A DNA stretch of 64,000 nucleotides from Lophius americanus (GCA_037951165.1 JBBDHG010000019.1:8817501-8881500); one strand, 5' to 3'. Counted from the stretch's first letter, positions 26,801-35,177 are shown. The notes: a model not told the origin generated them from the letters alone. Translations and numbers: made by a program.

Positions 26801-27867
26801 GCCTTCAGTGAAGACTAAAGCAATAACTTAACTGCAACGCCACTGAAATCGAACATCTTCTCATGTACAAACTTCTTCTTTCATTAATAATCAAAGCCTG
26901 ACTTTAAAATATAAATAATGAGGTGCTGGTGTCATTAGAGGATGTATATTCTGATTGTTGTTGTAGCTTCCTCAACACTGCGAGCTTTCGCCATCTGTCA
27001 GACTGTCACGACAAACGGAGACAATTCTAATAAAATAAGACAATGCTCTGTATTGTTACTATTAATATTGAGCCTGATAGTTTAATTACGTTAAAGAATG
27101 TGGTCTCATACGTGTAGAAAAGCGCTGCTTGTTGTCATTTTGCCACAACGTTACCACGAAACAACTATAGCCTTGTTAGCATCTAGAGGCTAACATACTG
27201 GCTGCATCCGTTTTCGGACAGCTAGCGCCAAGACGTCCATCCCTACACTCCTCAATTATTCACTCTTCTTTAATAATAAAGGCCGTTTTGCTAATCAGCA
27301 CAGTGTTGAGACGTCGATCACACACTCAAGCATTTTATGAAGTATGACGTGTAATGAAAATCCTTGTCTCACACTTGTAGAGTGAAAAGTTAGTTATTTC
27401 ACAATAATAGCTTTGTATCCTAACCTACTCTTGTTTATGATTTCTCGACACCATTATTAGTCTGGTGATGGGGATTTCTTAAACTGCATACCGGATGTTT
27501 ACAATGTCTGTCAATACTAAGGGAGTGAAGGCAATGCTATGACAACCCTTACTGACCCAACAATGAAATTAGGAGTGTGGCTAATATATTGAATCCTGCA
27601 TCAGCGAACATAAAATAAGACACTTATTTCAGAAGTTGTTGATTGTGTATGTGCAAGGTGTTTCCTGCTGTTTTGACAAAACTGGTGGGCTACGAAAGAA
27701 AGGCTAATGACGTCTAGTCTGTGTCCGACAATGGATCTCGGTCGCTGCTTCCCGTGCTGCAGTTGTACCTTGTACACATCTCCGTATGTGCCGCTTCCGA
27801 TCCTTTGGATCAGCTCGAAGTCTTCCTGTGGATTCCGACGGGACAGGTCCATGCTGGAGTTCATCAT
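2730..27867 (-). CDS. map4k3: MAP4K3 (GLK), 5' part: kinase domain, 12 exons
   Basis: Germinal-centre-like kinase of the STE20 family. Family knowledge: it phosphorylates MAP kinase cascade members upstream of JNK and acts in amino-acid/mTORC1 signalling in the cytoplasm. Twelve joined exons give 309 codons that closely follow the remembered human protein. Residue numbers count from the first ATG: Gly-loop GSGTYG 24-29, catalytic Lys46, helix-C Glu62, HRD 135-137, DFG 155-157, APE 180-182, then an acidic DDDDPEPE tail at 302-309. All core kinase residues are intact. Exon ends are in phase throughout. The next exon was not found in 1-2729 and probably lies off the left edge, with the CNH domain. 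The start could be either of two adjacent ATGs (27867 or 27864); the second lines up better with human MAP4K3. MAP4K5 and MAP4K2 are less likely from residue matches and from the thumpd2/slc8a1 neighbourhood. Confidence 0.95.
3156..3237 (-). CDS. map4k3: map4k3 coding exon 11
   Basis: Encodes TNNFHHFVKLSLTKNPKKRP then TAEKLLQ, the last kinase helices. The acceptor has almost no pyrimidine tract: the bases before the junction read GGTCAAAAAAG. Donor GTGTGT, phase 0 at the end. Protein similarity fixes the exon despite the weak acceptor. Confidence 0.9.
3386..3448 (-). CDS. map4k3: map4k3 coding exon 10
   Basis: Encodes ALFLMTKSNFQPPKLKDKLK plus part of a Trp codon. It has acceptor CTCATAG, donor GTAAGG, and phase 2 at both ends. 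Confidence 0.93.
3761..3892 (-). CDS. map4k3: map4k3 coding exon 9 (APE)
   Basis: Encodes MAPEVAAVERKGGYNQLCDI through to MFDLHPMR, covering the P+1 loop, the APE motif and helix F (DIWAVGI). This is the longest kinase exon here at 132 nt. Acceptor CCAAAG, donor GTAGAG. Confidence 0.96.
4619..4691 (-). CDS. map4k3: map4k3 coding exon 8 (DFG, activation loop)
   Basis: Encodes ADFGVSAQITATLAKRKSFI followed by GTPYW. DFG is at 155-157, and Ser171 matches the activation-loop serine known in human MAP4K3 (Ser170). Donor GTAAAT, phase 2 at the end. Confidence 0.95.
4920..4962 (-). CDS. map4k3: map4k3 coding exon 7
   Basis: Encodes GANILLTDNGYVKL, with the metal-binding Asn142. It is 43 nt, acceptor TTGACAG, donor GTGAGG, phase 1 at the end. 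Confidence 0.93.
5198..5245 (-). CDS. map4k3: map4k3 coding exon 6 (HRD loop)
   Basis: Encodes GLYYLHNKGKMHRDIK, including catalytic Asp137 and Lys139. The exon is 48 nt, in phase 0 at both ends, with acceptor TTTACAG and donor GTGAGT. Confidence 0.95.
6644..6699 (-). CDS. map4k3: map4k3 coding exon 5
   Basis: Encodes VTGPLSESQIAYMSRETLQ, helix E of the kinase C-lobe. The acceptor is ATATCAG and the donor GTACCC, ending in phase 0. Confidence 0.93.
6834..6898 (-). CDS. map4k3: map4k3 coding exon 4
   Basis: Encodes RDKLWISMEYCGGGSLQDIYH, the hinge and helix-D region. Human has Cys and Phe where this protein has Ser90 and Tyr93. The donor is GTAAGA. A 1.55 kb hAT element lies just 78 bp upstream of the exon, in intron 3. 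Confidence 0.93.
6977..8526. mobile_element. hAT-type DNA transposon with 8-bp target duplication
   Basis: The left end CAGTGGGTACCAAAG and right end (reverse complement CAGTGGTTTCTAAAC) are imperfect terminal inverted repeats of the widespread CAGTGG hAT type. Perfect 8-bp duplications GACTAGAT flank it at 6969-6976 and 8527-8534. The 1.55 kb element lies in map4k3 intron 3, close to exon 4. No transposase was seen, so it is probably non-autonomous. Confidence 0.85.
8658..8748 (-). CDS. map4k3: map4k3 coding exon 3
   Basis: Encodes GEDFAVVQQEIIMMKDCKHS and on to YFGSYLR. Glu62 is the helix-C glutamate that pairs with Lys46. The acceptor is CTGCAG and the donor GTAAGT, with phase 2 at the end. 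Confidence 0.95.
9103..9160 (-). CDS. map4k3: map4k3 coding exon 2
   Basis: Encodes ARNVNTGELAAIKVIKLEP, carrying the VAIK-type lysine (Lys46). The acceptor is CCTTTCAG and the donor GTGAGC. It follows an 18.6 kb intron 1 and ends in phase 1 inside the Gly53 codon. Confidence 0.95.
11630..11812 (-). repeat. tRNA-derived SINE-like repeat, copy 1
   Basis: Read on the minus strand it has a degraded A box (near 11789-11801) and a B box-like AGTTCAAGCC (11742-11751), then a body shared with the copy at 29.28-29.44 kb (GGGAGCTGAGGTTTT in plus orientation). Both resemble a family very common in teleost genomes. Confidence 0.7.
11905..12468. mobile_element. MITE-like element with GGGTTTAC ends
   Basis: The left end reads GGGTTTACGTTGACCC and the right end, reverse-complemented, GGGTTTACAGTGGCCC: a 16-bp terminal inverted repeat with two to three mismatches, 564 bp apart. 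No coding capacity. No clear target duplication was found, so the superfamily is unassigned. Confidence 0.55.
16783..17245 (+). mobile_element. hAT relic with duplicated BED-finger region
   Basis: The start GAGGTGCACCGATACATCGG resembles hAT terminal sequence. Next comes a frame with a BED-type zinc-finger half (CGKILKMFSTANLITHFK..H). A second, diverged copy of the same block follows at about 17,080-17,245. Both are broken. The remainder of a transposase was not seen. Confidence 0.6.
18340..18480 (-). repeat. LINE 3'-tail-like repeat with AAT microsatellite
   Basis: A short (AAT)n run is followed by TTTATAATGCACTTTACACT and CTCAAAGTGCTACAAAG, which reverse-complemented resemble the CACTTTG...TATAAATAAA 3' tails of fish LINEs. 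A direct repeat AGTTTTAAGTCCTTT lies nearby at about 18,526-18,555. Confidence 0.4.
19930..20075 (+). mobile_element. hAT 3'-end-like fragment
   Basis: The end reads TCCTAGAGGAAACACT after a run of CCCCCGCTGCTG, resembling the terminus of a common fish hAT element. The other end was not identified, so its extent is uncertain. Confidence 0.4.
20085..20285 (+). repeat. vertebrate interspersed repeat (GTCAATTTAGAGTC family)
   Basis: Contains GGCCACCAGTTTATTACAGG, GGTCAATTTAGAGTCTCCAA and TTCTTGGACTGTGGGATGAA, in the order typical of a very common fish repeat. A second diverged copy is at 47.88-48.06 kb. Recognition is from memory of the family. Confidence 0.65.
21170..21375 (+). repeat. L2-like LINE 3' end
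   Basis: Carries the order GATCTGCTCGAGGTTCTG, GCAGTTTTTACTCACCACT, AAGTGCCTTGAGATAACAT and TAATAAAATTGGCTTGA, matching the conserved 3' ends of fish L2-type LINEs. It is 5'-truncated with no coding part. Confidence 0.65.
21457..22605. mobile_element. hAT-type MITE with TAGGGRTGTAA ends
   Basis: Left end TAGGGATGTAAATC and right end (reverse complement TAGGGGTGTAACGATTC) form inverted termini 1,149 bp apart. Subterminal GATCGAT/ATCGATTC motifs repeat inside. This terminus type is common in fish non-autonomous hATs. No convincing 8-bp duplication was seen: flanks are TGTATCAC and ATTAGTAT. Confidence 0.65.
24304..24360. repeat. inverted repeat, 22-bp arms, 13-nt loop
   Basis: Left arm 24304-24325 and right arm 24339-24360 are reverse complements with one mismatch; the arms contain ATTCATATGAAT. 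The 13-nt spacer is CACTCCATGTTGC. Confidence 0.9.
24421..26003 (+). mobile_element. degraded RTE/Rex3-like LINE
   Basis: A broken plus-strand retroelement. The endonuclease part is at about 24,430-24,880 (TGGCCAACTTCAACTCCCAT and GGCACCAGACTACCTGAGG). Reverse-transcriptase pieces follow at about 25,000-25,500. The C-terminal frame at 25,750-25,950 reads RVERSQLRWSWHLIRMPPGH, as in RTE elements. It ends in the ATGGATGGATG tail. Stops and deletions throughout; not active. Confidence 0.8.
24655..24735. repeat. inverted repeat, 34-bp arms, 13-nt loop
   Basis: Arms 24655-24688 and 24702-24735 are reverse complements with one mismatch, separated by 13 nt (CAGAGGCCCCTTT). It lies inside the RTE-like element, at a site where the family already has a GAACATCT...AGATGTTC quasi-palindrome. 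Confidence 0.93.
27769..27867 (-). CDS. map4k3: map4k3 coding exon 1
   Basis: Encodes 33 residues from MMNSSMDLSRRNPQEDFELI to GTYGDVYK, including the glycine-rich loop. It ends AAG followed by the donor GTACAA, in phase 0. Two in-frame ATGs sit side by side. The continuing open frame past the donor is intron. Confidence 0.93.
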
Positions 27868-27872
27868 CTCAT
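27864..27872 (-). other. three-codon uORF overlapping the map4k3 start
   Basis: The sequence ATGAGATGATGA reads ATG-AGA-TGA in one frame. Its stop overlaps both candidate map4k3 start codons, which begin at 27867 and 27864 in another frame. Such start-stop overlaps can lower or reset initiation. Whether the mRNA extends far enough upstream to include it cannot be seen. Confidence 0.6.
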
Positions 27873-27993
27873 CTGCTGACTATGGCGCCGAGCGCGCACG
27901 GTTAATAAACTCCAACAATGTATGAAAACAGGTACTTAAAAAATAATAAACATACGGCGTCAGAAAATCTCAGCCCGAATCCACTGTAGTTCC

Positions 27994-28026
27994 AACATGG
28001 CTTCCACTGCGCATTGAGCATGCGCA
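27994..28026. promoter_or_regulatory. probable map4k3 core promoter motifs (YY1-like, NRF1-like)
   Basis: About 130 bp upstream of the map4k3 start, AACATGGCTTCC (27994-28005) fits the YY1 motif. Two TGCGCA hexamers (28008-28013 and 28021-28026) resemble NRF1 half-sites. Both motifs are common in TATA-less vertebrate housekeeping promoters. Motif reading only. Confidence 0.45.
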
Positions 28027-29274
28027 ATAGACATGATGGTGTATCATCCAAAGAGCCAGGCAGATGGTTCAAAATCAGATTGCAACTGCTTTCAGGAGAT
28101 GAGCGTGGTCTTATACTATGCTGACAAAACAGTCACGTGTTAATTTGTTTCTGCATGTAAAGTAAAAATGCATAGACTCTTTTTTTTCTTTCATTAATTC
28201 AACGGCAACACTAATTCAATAGTGAATTGAACTTGAAGCAATGTTTTCTCATCTAATCATCAACAGCAGAATAAAAAATAAAAATACAGGAATTTTGTGG
28301 ATGAAACAAATGAAAACACAATGTGTGTGGCCTTGCCTGCCATTGCAATGTAAAATTGGAGTAAGCCAATCTAAACGGTTACAGCTGGCTGGCAACATTG
28401 TGATTCAGCCTATGTTCTAATCATTCGCAACATTAATACCAGTAACCTTTTCTAACTTTGCAGCTAATCCCTCTGTATTTCATCTTTCATGGAACTTTGA
28501 AGATGCGATGTTTCTTTGATAGGATGTGTGTCTTTTATCACAGTAAACATCAATTATTATTATTATAAGTGATGGTGAACACCCATCAGCCACAACTTCC
28601 TGATGGGTCCATCCAGTTATTGGTTCTTAAGTGTTGATCTGTGTATATCACAACTTTTTCATTTTATAGCACTGTAATATTCGAATGTTTCTTTATTAAA
28701 AAGTGAGCTTATTATTTTCATTGTTGTTTGGAAACTTAATGTCACCAATCAGAAACATCAACATTTTTTGTAGGAGATTGTAGCATATTTCATCAAGTCA
28801 GAACAAGAGTTCCCATGACACAAAACGTAGCAATTGTCTTTCCAGTCTGCTCACTGAATGATGTATGGTGCTTTGCCAAGGTTTTTCAACTAGAATTGAT
28901 CGACAAACATTTAGTGCTTGTGTTTTTTGTGAAGCACAAGCAGCAAATGGCTTGTTCTTTTGTCACATAGGGACAACAATGATTCATTAGTCATGACATT
29001 TATATTTTTTAGCAAGAGCCTGGGAACTGTAGTTTACCATACTCCTTAATGGCAAAGCATTAATAAAATGATCCCTACACAAACACGTTATTTTTTTCCT
29101 GTTTCAGTCACATTTGCTAAAAACGACAATGGCTAGATGCTGTATTTCAGCCCTGTTTGTAACCGGCAATTTGTTAACTATTTCAAAACATTCACATCAA
29201 CAGATAATAGTATTTCCTTTATATATCAAATGTTGCATGGTTCATACAAGACTGCAATGTTGCCAAATCTATCC

Positions 29275-29440
29275 CTGCTTTAAGCCGTCCCTGAGGGAGC
29301 AGCCCCTGTGAAGCGTCCAGGAAGCTGAGGTTTCTTTGTATTGCTCAAAGACCCATGGCTTGTTGCTTCGGCTGGGCTTGAACCCTGGTCTCCTGGTTGA
29401 GGGACAACTGCTTTACCCGCTGAGCTAAGGCCGACCCAAG
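29275..29440 (-). repeat. tRNA-derived SINE-like repeat, copy 2
   Basis: On the minus strand the A box TAGCTCAGCGG (29417-29427) and B box GGTTCAAGCC (29375-29384) have tRNA-like spacing, followed by the body shared with the copy at 11.6 kb. Acceptor-stem pairing was not evident, so this is called a SINE and not a tRNA gene. Confidence 0.75.
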
Positions 29441-29756
29441 ATGGGTTTTGAGCCAAGTGCATTGCCCAGCAAAAGTTGTTCGCTTAGTTCTGAGATCTAT
29501 CAAAATTCAATAACATGATATGGCAATTCTCTTCAACGGAAATTGATACAACAACAAGCTGAGTTCTTTAAATTGCATTTAAGCTGATCGGTTAAATGTA
29601 CTATCAGAAAATTGATAAATGACTAACTTCTGGAATGGAAATATTTCCAAGCCAGAGCTTACACATTTAAAAATTCCCCATTGTTAAGAAAAAAAATATT
29701 CCTCATATATTTATTCATATTGAGAATAGAAAACAAACAGCTAAACCAAAAATAGC

Positions 29757-29762
29757 TTTATT
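29757..29762 (-). terminator. thumpd2 poly(A) signal AATAAA
   Basis: AATAAA on the minus strand, 76 bp beyond the thumpd2 stop codon. Further AATAAA-like sequences lie near 29,707-29,713. Confidence 0.6.
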
Positions 29763-29837
29763 AAATGTGGCATTTTTGTAATAAGTGACAAAGAAAAGAC
29801 ACAAAATACATTAAAATGCAGCCTTTACCAAAACTTA

Positions 29838-30165
29838 TCAAGTCTCCATTTTGACATATTTATGGATGAGTCCATCTATTAAGCCTAAACTGACTCTAAG
29901 GGTCAACTCATGCTTCATGGAGAAGAAAGGTGGATGTAGACTTTTTTGTAGTCCAGATTGATGGTCTGGTTTATGGGTAGGTAGAGAGTTGATATCCTGG
30001 TGGATATGGAAAGTGTGCTGCTGTGTTGATGGTTGTAAAGAAGATTCAGGCTCTCTTTCCTGGATAGATGTTTGACCAGTGTGGTTCTGTGCCACAAGGT
30101 TTTTCAGCATAGAAGATAAATTCGGACTCAGAAGGAGAACCAGGGTGCCACCGACACAGAGGATC
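29838..30165 (-). CDS. thumpd2: thumpd2 exon 11 (last)
   Basis: Begins ILCVGGTLVLLLSPNLSSML, matching the family HVGGTIVLLLSEDHH. It runs through a poorly conserved stretch to RVSLGLIDGLIHKYVKMET and TGA at 29838-29840. Confidence 0.92.
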
Positions 30166-33100
30166 CTAGACATTGAATCAATTCAAATGAATCAAACATG
30201 CACAAAAAATCTGACAAAAACTTGTAACTGATTGACTGAACGAATCTGTAAGACAAAGACAGACAGAAGGACAAACCTTTCCATCTCAGAGAGGATGAGT
30301 GGCAGATTGGCAGCCATGATTGTTTTGGTACCAAACTTCCTACCAAATGGCAGGTCACAGATGACCGCGTCTACACTGGCACTGGGCAGAGGCAGCTCTG
30401 CACAGAAAAGGAAAGACGGGACAAGAGGTTATTTAAGACATGACAGCAGGATTTAATTTTACATCCGACTATATATTCTTCTAAAGAAAACAAAAACGAA
30501 CATTTATACTCCACTTTTGATATATATATCCCTTGTACAAACCAATAAACGATAAAACACAAAGTAGATTGGAGGTGGCATATATATGATCATGTGAAAT
30601 CAGTTTGTTTGTATGCCAAACTCATGACCACTAGCTTCAGGAGACAGTGATATTTTTATCTTTTAGTGACGAAGTATTTCTGTCTTGACCTTAAGAACAT
30701 TTCCATTAGTCAACACAACTTTACAGAACAAACTTATATACAAACAAACTCCTAACCAGATATTGAGTTTAACAACACTGTCCCTATAGATTGTTCTAGA
30801 TATTAACAATAACTTGAAGCCAAATGGTATAAAAGCTTTTGCGTGTATGTTTGTGAGGGCAAGTGTGTGTACAGGATATGTGGATGGAGGTAGATTGTAG
30901 TTCTTTTAAATGGAGAGACACCATAATTTTGTTTTATGTGGCACATGCATTGACAAGAAAGGCATTCGCCTAGCATCTTTCATTCTGTGCAGGTTTCCTA
31001 CCCATCGATGAAGCTTTCAGCAGGTGTATTCTGTTTCCAAGCTTTGCAAACTCTATGTTTTCATTGGCCTTCTGTAGCTGTCCATCAACAATGTCCACGC
31101 CCATGAAACAGGCAGCCTGCAGAACCACGTGAGAGTCTTTGGTTACAATAATGATGATCCAAAACCAATATTTAACATTAAATACTACTAAAAATATACA
31201 CTATGTTTTAATATTAATATTCATTTCCTAAAACCAAACCATTGTCATTTCTTTTGAGACAAGTGGTGTTCCGTCAAATCAATATAAAAAATGTAATTGA
31301 ATCATTCAAAACGTGCATTAATTATAGGCAAGATATATATTACAAAGAATTACAAAAGAAATTAAGATATATTGAGAAATATCTGAAAATACTTTTTGAA
31401 TCATACAATACATGTGAATGACAACAGATGAGAGATGTCTTGACATCATTTTTCAAACTTTGTACAATCTGAGAAGTTTGCTTTTCTGATTTTCTATATT
31501 AAACAGAACATACAGGAGCTCTGTGTAACACAATAACATAAGGGTCACAGTGTACTTCTAGTGCCAGTACCAAGCCTGAATAAATGGGGAAGGTTGTATC
31601 AGGTAGGGCAGCTGACATAAAACCTATTCCAAATCAATACCCGGAACATTAAACTGGGGCTGGGGATAACAACCATTACCACTGGCATTGTTAACCAGCA
31701 GTGTGAAGCTATGCTACTGTTGGTGGAATAAAAAAAACTGAGTGCCTGGAGACAGCAAGAGATAAGGAAAAGCAGGTGTGTGGGGGTGAGAGTAAGGACT
31801 TAGTGGATGTGTTGGGAGAGGACATGCAGAGCGGAGATGCAGAGGACAGGGCAACATGGAAACAGATGGTCCGATATGGTGACCCTTAAAGGGAACAAAC
31901 CAAAGATAGACGAAGAAGAAGATACAGGATTTCTGAGTAGATTTCCGTCCTGACCTTTTGATCCTGTGCTGCTTCAATTAAAATGGTTCCCACCCCACAC
32001 ATTGGGTCGACCACACAGAAGCCTGGCTGGAGACACATACAGGAGATAACATGTAGTGAGACCGTCACTGAACAGCAACATTTGATCATTTTCTGAAAAG
32101 TATGCATTGTGAATGCTTTTTGCTCAAAGGAGACATTCAACAGGTAGAAATGTTCAGTGCCTTTAGGGAGATAGTCAAACAAACAGAAATTATAGTGGAC
32201 AGAAAGTAAGTGGTTTTTTTTAGACGTTAACTCTACAGCAGCTGGTAGCCAGTTACGGCAAGTGTTCGTACCTGTATCTGAGCCAGGGAGGACATAGCCC
32301 AGGCTACAGTAGATCTCAGTCCTGTAGTTTTCATGTACCATCGGTTGGCAAGCGGCAATCTGAAAAAAAGAGAGAGAGGACCCATAACTTATGACTGCTA
32401 ACCAAATGAATTGTCTCTATTCAAAGTCTGGTTCTGTAAGGGGTTTAATTGGACCCACTCAGAAGTTAGCATACTATCATCAGTAATAAGTGGTGAACAC
32501 AGACAGAGCTTTTCCGTCAATCACCTGGTAAGTGGAATACCGAGAAGGCAGTGGTCATCATTCAAATACACAGTTACCTGCAGGAAATAGTGAAAAGCAC
32601 ATGATGATACAGAAACAACACTGTTGTACAAAAGGCATTTTTTCATATAAGCACATGAAGAACTTCAGACTTCAAATTGTCAAGGCACAAATAAATACAA
32701 CCATTATTCATTTTTAACAAGTTTACCTCCAGCTCTGGATTCTTCAGGTCAACCGTCCAGCCCAGCAGTCTGCTCAGACCTACTCCAAGCACTTTGCTCA
32801 CCTCCTATATAAGGTACAATATGGCAACTAAACATATAAATCTCAAAATAAATTACTGTTAAAATGCAAATAAAATATTAGTGTAAAGAAGTGTGTCTAC
32901 CTGTGCGCTCAAGGATCGGGACAGAGATCCAGTACACTTGCAACTGATCCGGAAAGAGACTGGGACGGAAGGAAGTTCTGGTTTGATCCATGAAGGCAAA
33001 CATGAACAGACAGACAAAATAAAGAAACACCAAAAAACGGAAATGAAGTATTAACCTTAACAAGTTAATGTGAAATTTTTTTTTTTTAAAACCATAAAAA

Positions 33101-35079
33101 AAATATCTTAACTCTTACCAGATGCCTCACTTTCTAAAGCATTCTTTATGCCATCCATCCTCTTCATGCTACTTTCCATATTAATGTCTCCTCCTGGTGT
33201 TGCATGGTCTTCGTCAATACAATCCGCCCCTGATATCACTCCATGTTTACCATTTTGTTGACAACTGTGAAAAGCCATGACGATTCCCCTCTCCTCTTTT
33301 CTCTCGAATATCTTCTCTTTCTTAACATTGTTCTCACTTGGACAGTCCTGAGATGCACTGCCTCTTTCCTCCTCTTCTTCGTCATTTCTCTTTCTCTTTA
33401 TTTCCAGTGGCTGTGGTCTGTCTTGTTTGCCACTTGTCTTCTTCCCATTCCCACTTGCCTCCCTCCATCCTACTGCACATTTTCTGCAGTCAACAGTGCA
33501 CTTCTCCGGTTCAATTGTACTCCCCTCCTCCCTCTTTGTCGCCCCTCCCTGTGCAATGCATGGTATGTTCATAGTAGTTCTTTTGTCTGTCACCTCCCCC
33601 CGCAGGCGACTCCACGTCATTACAGCTTTTGTCCACTGATTTCTGTCACCAAAGATTCTGGACTGCAGCACAGCCGCGGCTTTTGCTATTAATATTACAG
33701 AGAAAAAAAACACAACCTTAACTACTCATTTGTAAGCAACCAATTTAGCTATGTTTAATCATGGGATTCTGATTTCATTATTGAGCAAGGATCATTGTTA
33801 TATTGATGCCATGATACCCTTTTCACATTTGGTCCCACAACTGATTAAAGTATAGTTGTAGTGAGTAAAACAAATAATACACAAGGATTCAAGCATCTTA
33901 ATTTCCAATAAACTGTTGGATTAAATAAAAATAAAAATAATTAATAACGGCATCTCAATGCATAAGAATTGAAAAAATTGCTTTTATAATTTAAAATGTA
34001 CAAAGGTTTTCTGCATCTTTTCAAAGAGTCAAAGAGTTTTATTGGCCATTTGTACAAGTACATGTGGTACAGGTACATTGGGCTTCTGAAATAGTAAGTC
34101 AAAGAAAAATCTGTGTTAAATCAATTTAAATGATAGCCCTGTTTCAGATAACTCAGGATGTTTGTTCCTGAGCTCCAGTGCCCTGGTAGAATACAGTATA
34201 TTGTGTATTGTGCCATGCGATGGTACCTGGGTTGGTGTAGGGACGCAAGCACAAAGGTGGCTCTTGTTTCAGAAGAAGAAAGAGTCTTTCTGCAGCCTTC
34301 AGCTCAGTGACTCGGTTGATGTCCATAGATGTGCTAAAGAACACTTTACCTGGAATCTGACACACCTGGACACACAGTGAAATAGCATGAAATGAGACGG
34401 CAGACACTAAGTAAGAAAATACACCAGGTGTTGGCATGTTGACCATTACCTTAAGGTTTCCTCTAGTATAGTGTAGTGGAAGCATCCAACCCGCTTTTTT
34501 TACTTTTCAATTATGCATAATAATAATAACAATACATTTAATTTATAATGCATGAACTACTTAAAAGATTTTCATGACACTTGAAAGACTGATTCGTCGT
34601 CTAAATAAAGGATTTTCCTCTTTCTGTGTTTATAATAGTAACAGCAGCAATGATAATATAACAATAACATATAATAATAATACTTTTTTTTTAATTCATA
34701 AAAATAGCACGTCAAATAAAAATATTTGTGTTGTGTCCAGATTTAAAAGATAGCACTGATTCAGACAATTCAGCAGCAAAAGCTCTGTTTGTGACATTGG
34801 GACAGACAGCAGACACATGGCTGAGGAGCTGAAACTATGCAGACATTCTTTCGTTTCAAGTATTCTGAGAAACGATTCATCTCAGTTCAGAAAAGACAAA
34901 TATATAAATTTATGGATAATAACAACCACTCTGACATTTCGTATGTTTATTGACTCTTCACTACTTACATCTTCTGCTGCCAGCTTTGTCTTCACTTCAT
35001 CAGTTAAGAAGTTTTCCATGCCGTTTCCAGCTGTGCAAAAGTAGCGAACCAACACAGCTGCACTCTTTGTTGCAGTCAT
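29838..35079 (-). CDS. thumpd2: THUMPD2 RNA N2-guanosine methyltransferase, complete, 11 exons
   Basis: Eleven exons join without a break into 582 codons plus TGA. Family knowledge: THUMPD2 works with TRMT112 and makes an m2G mark on U6 snRNA, affecting splicing. The start is MTATKSAAVLVRYFCTAGNG, matching the family RFFCTAGRG N terminus. The long second half of exon 3 (about residues 120-270) is Lys/Glu-rich linker. The THUMP part spans about 280-345 (SFRISCKCTGSLSRSLSAQ onward). The SAM-binding motif is DPMCGVGT 378-385, and the catalytic-type motif DLPF is at 448-451. The C terminus RVSLGLIDGLIHKYVK follows the human end. Human is about 503 residues, so this protein is longer, mainly in the linker. 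All junctions are GT/AG and in phase. Confidence 0.95.
30277..30397 (-). CDS. thumpd2: thumpd2 exon 10 (catalytic motif IV)
   Basis: Encodes ELPLPSASVDAVICDLPFGR then KFGTKTIMAANLPLILSEME. DLPF is the (D/N)xP(F/Y) motif that positions the target guanine N2. Acceptor GTGCAG, donor GTTTGT. Confidence 0.94.
31002..31116 (-). CDS. thumpd2: thumpd2 exon 9
   Basis: Encodes AACFMGVDIVDGQLQKANEN and on to IHLLKASSM. The GVD acidic residue after strand 2 fits motif II of Rossmann methyltransferases. Confidence 0.92.
31955..32026 (-). CDS. thumpd2: thumpd2 exon 8 (SAM motif I)
   Basis: Encodes PGFCVVDPMCGVGTILIEAA plus QDQK. DPMCGVGT is the AdoMet-binding motif I. Donor GTCAGG is slightly unusual at +3. 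Confidence 0.94.
32272..32359 (-). CDS. thumpd2: thumpd2 exon 7
   Basis: Encodes LPLANRWYMKTTGLRSTVAW and AMSSLAQIQ. The K-T-x-GLRSTIAWAM block is diagnostic of THUMPD2. Acceptor TTTTCAG, donor GTACGA. Confidence 0.94.
32525..32577 (-). CDS. thumpd2: thumpd2 exon 6
   Basis: Encodes VTVYLNDDHCLLGIPLTR (last codon split). Matches the family IFIHLND...VGIPVFR segment at the end of the THUMP domain. Confidence 0.92.
32727..32804 (-). CDS. thumpd2: thumpd2 exon 5
   Basis: Encodes EVSKVLGVGLSRLLGWTVDL plus KNPELE. Phase 0 at both ends, acceptor TATATAG, donor GTAAAC. Confidence 0.93.
32901..32977 (-). CDS. thumpd2: thumpd2 exon 4 (THUMP domain start)
   Basis: Encodes ELPSVPVSFRISCKCTGSLS and RSLSAQ. 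Matches the family FRVSCRCSG segment. Acceptor ACCAG, donor GTAGAC. Confidence 0.92.
33119..33685 (-). CDS. thumpd2: thumpd2 exon 3 (long charged linker)
   Basis: 567 nt, open throughout. It begins AKAAAVLQSRIFGDRNQWTK, where the family has a similar W-containing block, and then becomes low-conservation, with KRKRNDEEEEERG and several KE-rich runs typical of a disordered linker. Donor GTAAGA. Confidence 0.88.
34227..34365 (-). CDS. thumpd2: thumpd2 exon 2
   Basis: Encodes VCQIPGKVFFSTSMDINRVT and ELKAAERLFLLLKQEPPLCL, matching the conserved GKVFF...AERLFLL block of the family. Acceptor TGTCCAG, donor GTACCA, phase 1 at the end. Confidence 0.93.
34969..35079 (-). CDS. thumpd2: thumpd2 exon 1
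   Basis: Encodes 37 residues ending VKTKLAAED. Donor GTAAGTAG, phase 0. Confidence 0.92.
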
Positions 35080-35177
35080 TGTATTGTATCATGTATTCAG
35101 AGACAACACACGTAAATAACTGCTTGAAGAAATGTCACGTATTTGACAACGAACGTCGCCATACTGGCATGTTTGTT

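Larger units (their letters stand above)
9161..27768. other. map4k3 intron 1 (18.6 kb, repeat-rich)
   Basis: Lies between coding exons 1 and 2. It holds the mobile elements and repeats listed separately; otherwise no exon, RNA gene or conserved frame was recognised. Large first introns often hold regulatory elements, but none can be named from sequence alone. Confidence 0.8.
27900..29756. other. intergenic between map4k3 start and thumpd2 end
   Basis: About 1.9 kb with promoter-like motifs at the left and a SINE at the right. No coding frame was recognised. Mammals have TMEM178A between these two genes; nothing like its four-TM frame was seen here. Confidence 0.7.

Noticed and set aside
29375..29427. 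tRNA gene
   Set aside because: A and B boxes are present but no full cloverleaf with acceptor stem was evident, and a related copy with a shared body at 11.6 kb marks it as a SINE.
33243..33692. 149-residue plus-strand open frame
   Set aside because: It lies antisense to thumpd2 exon 3; its hydrophobic composition simply mirrors the Lys/Glu-rich linker.
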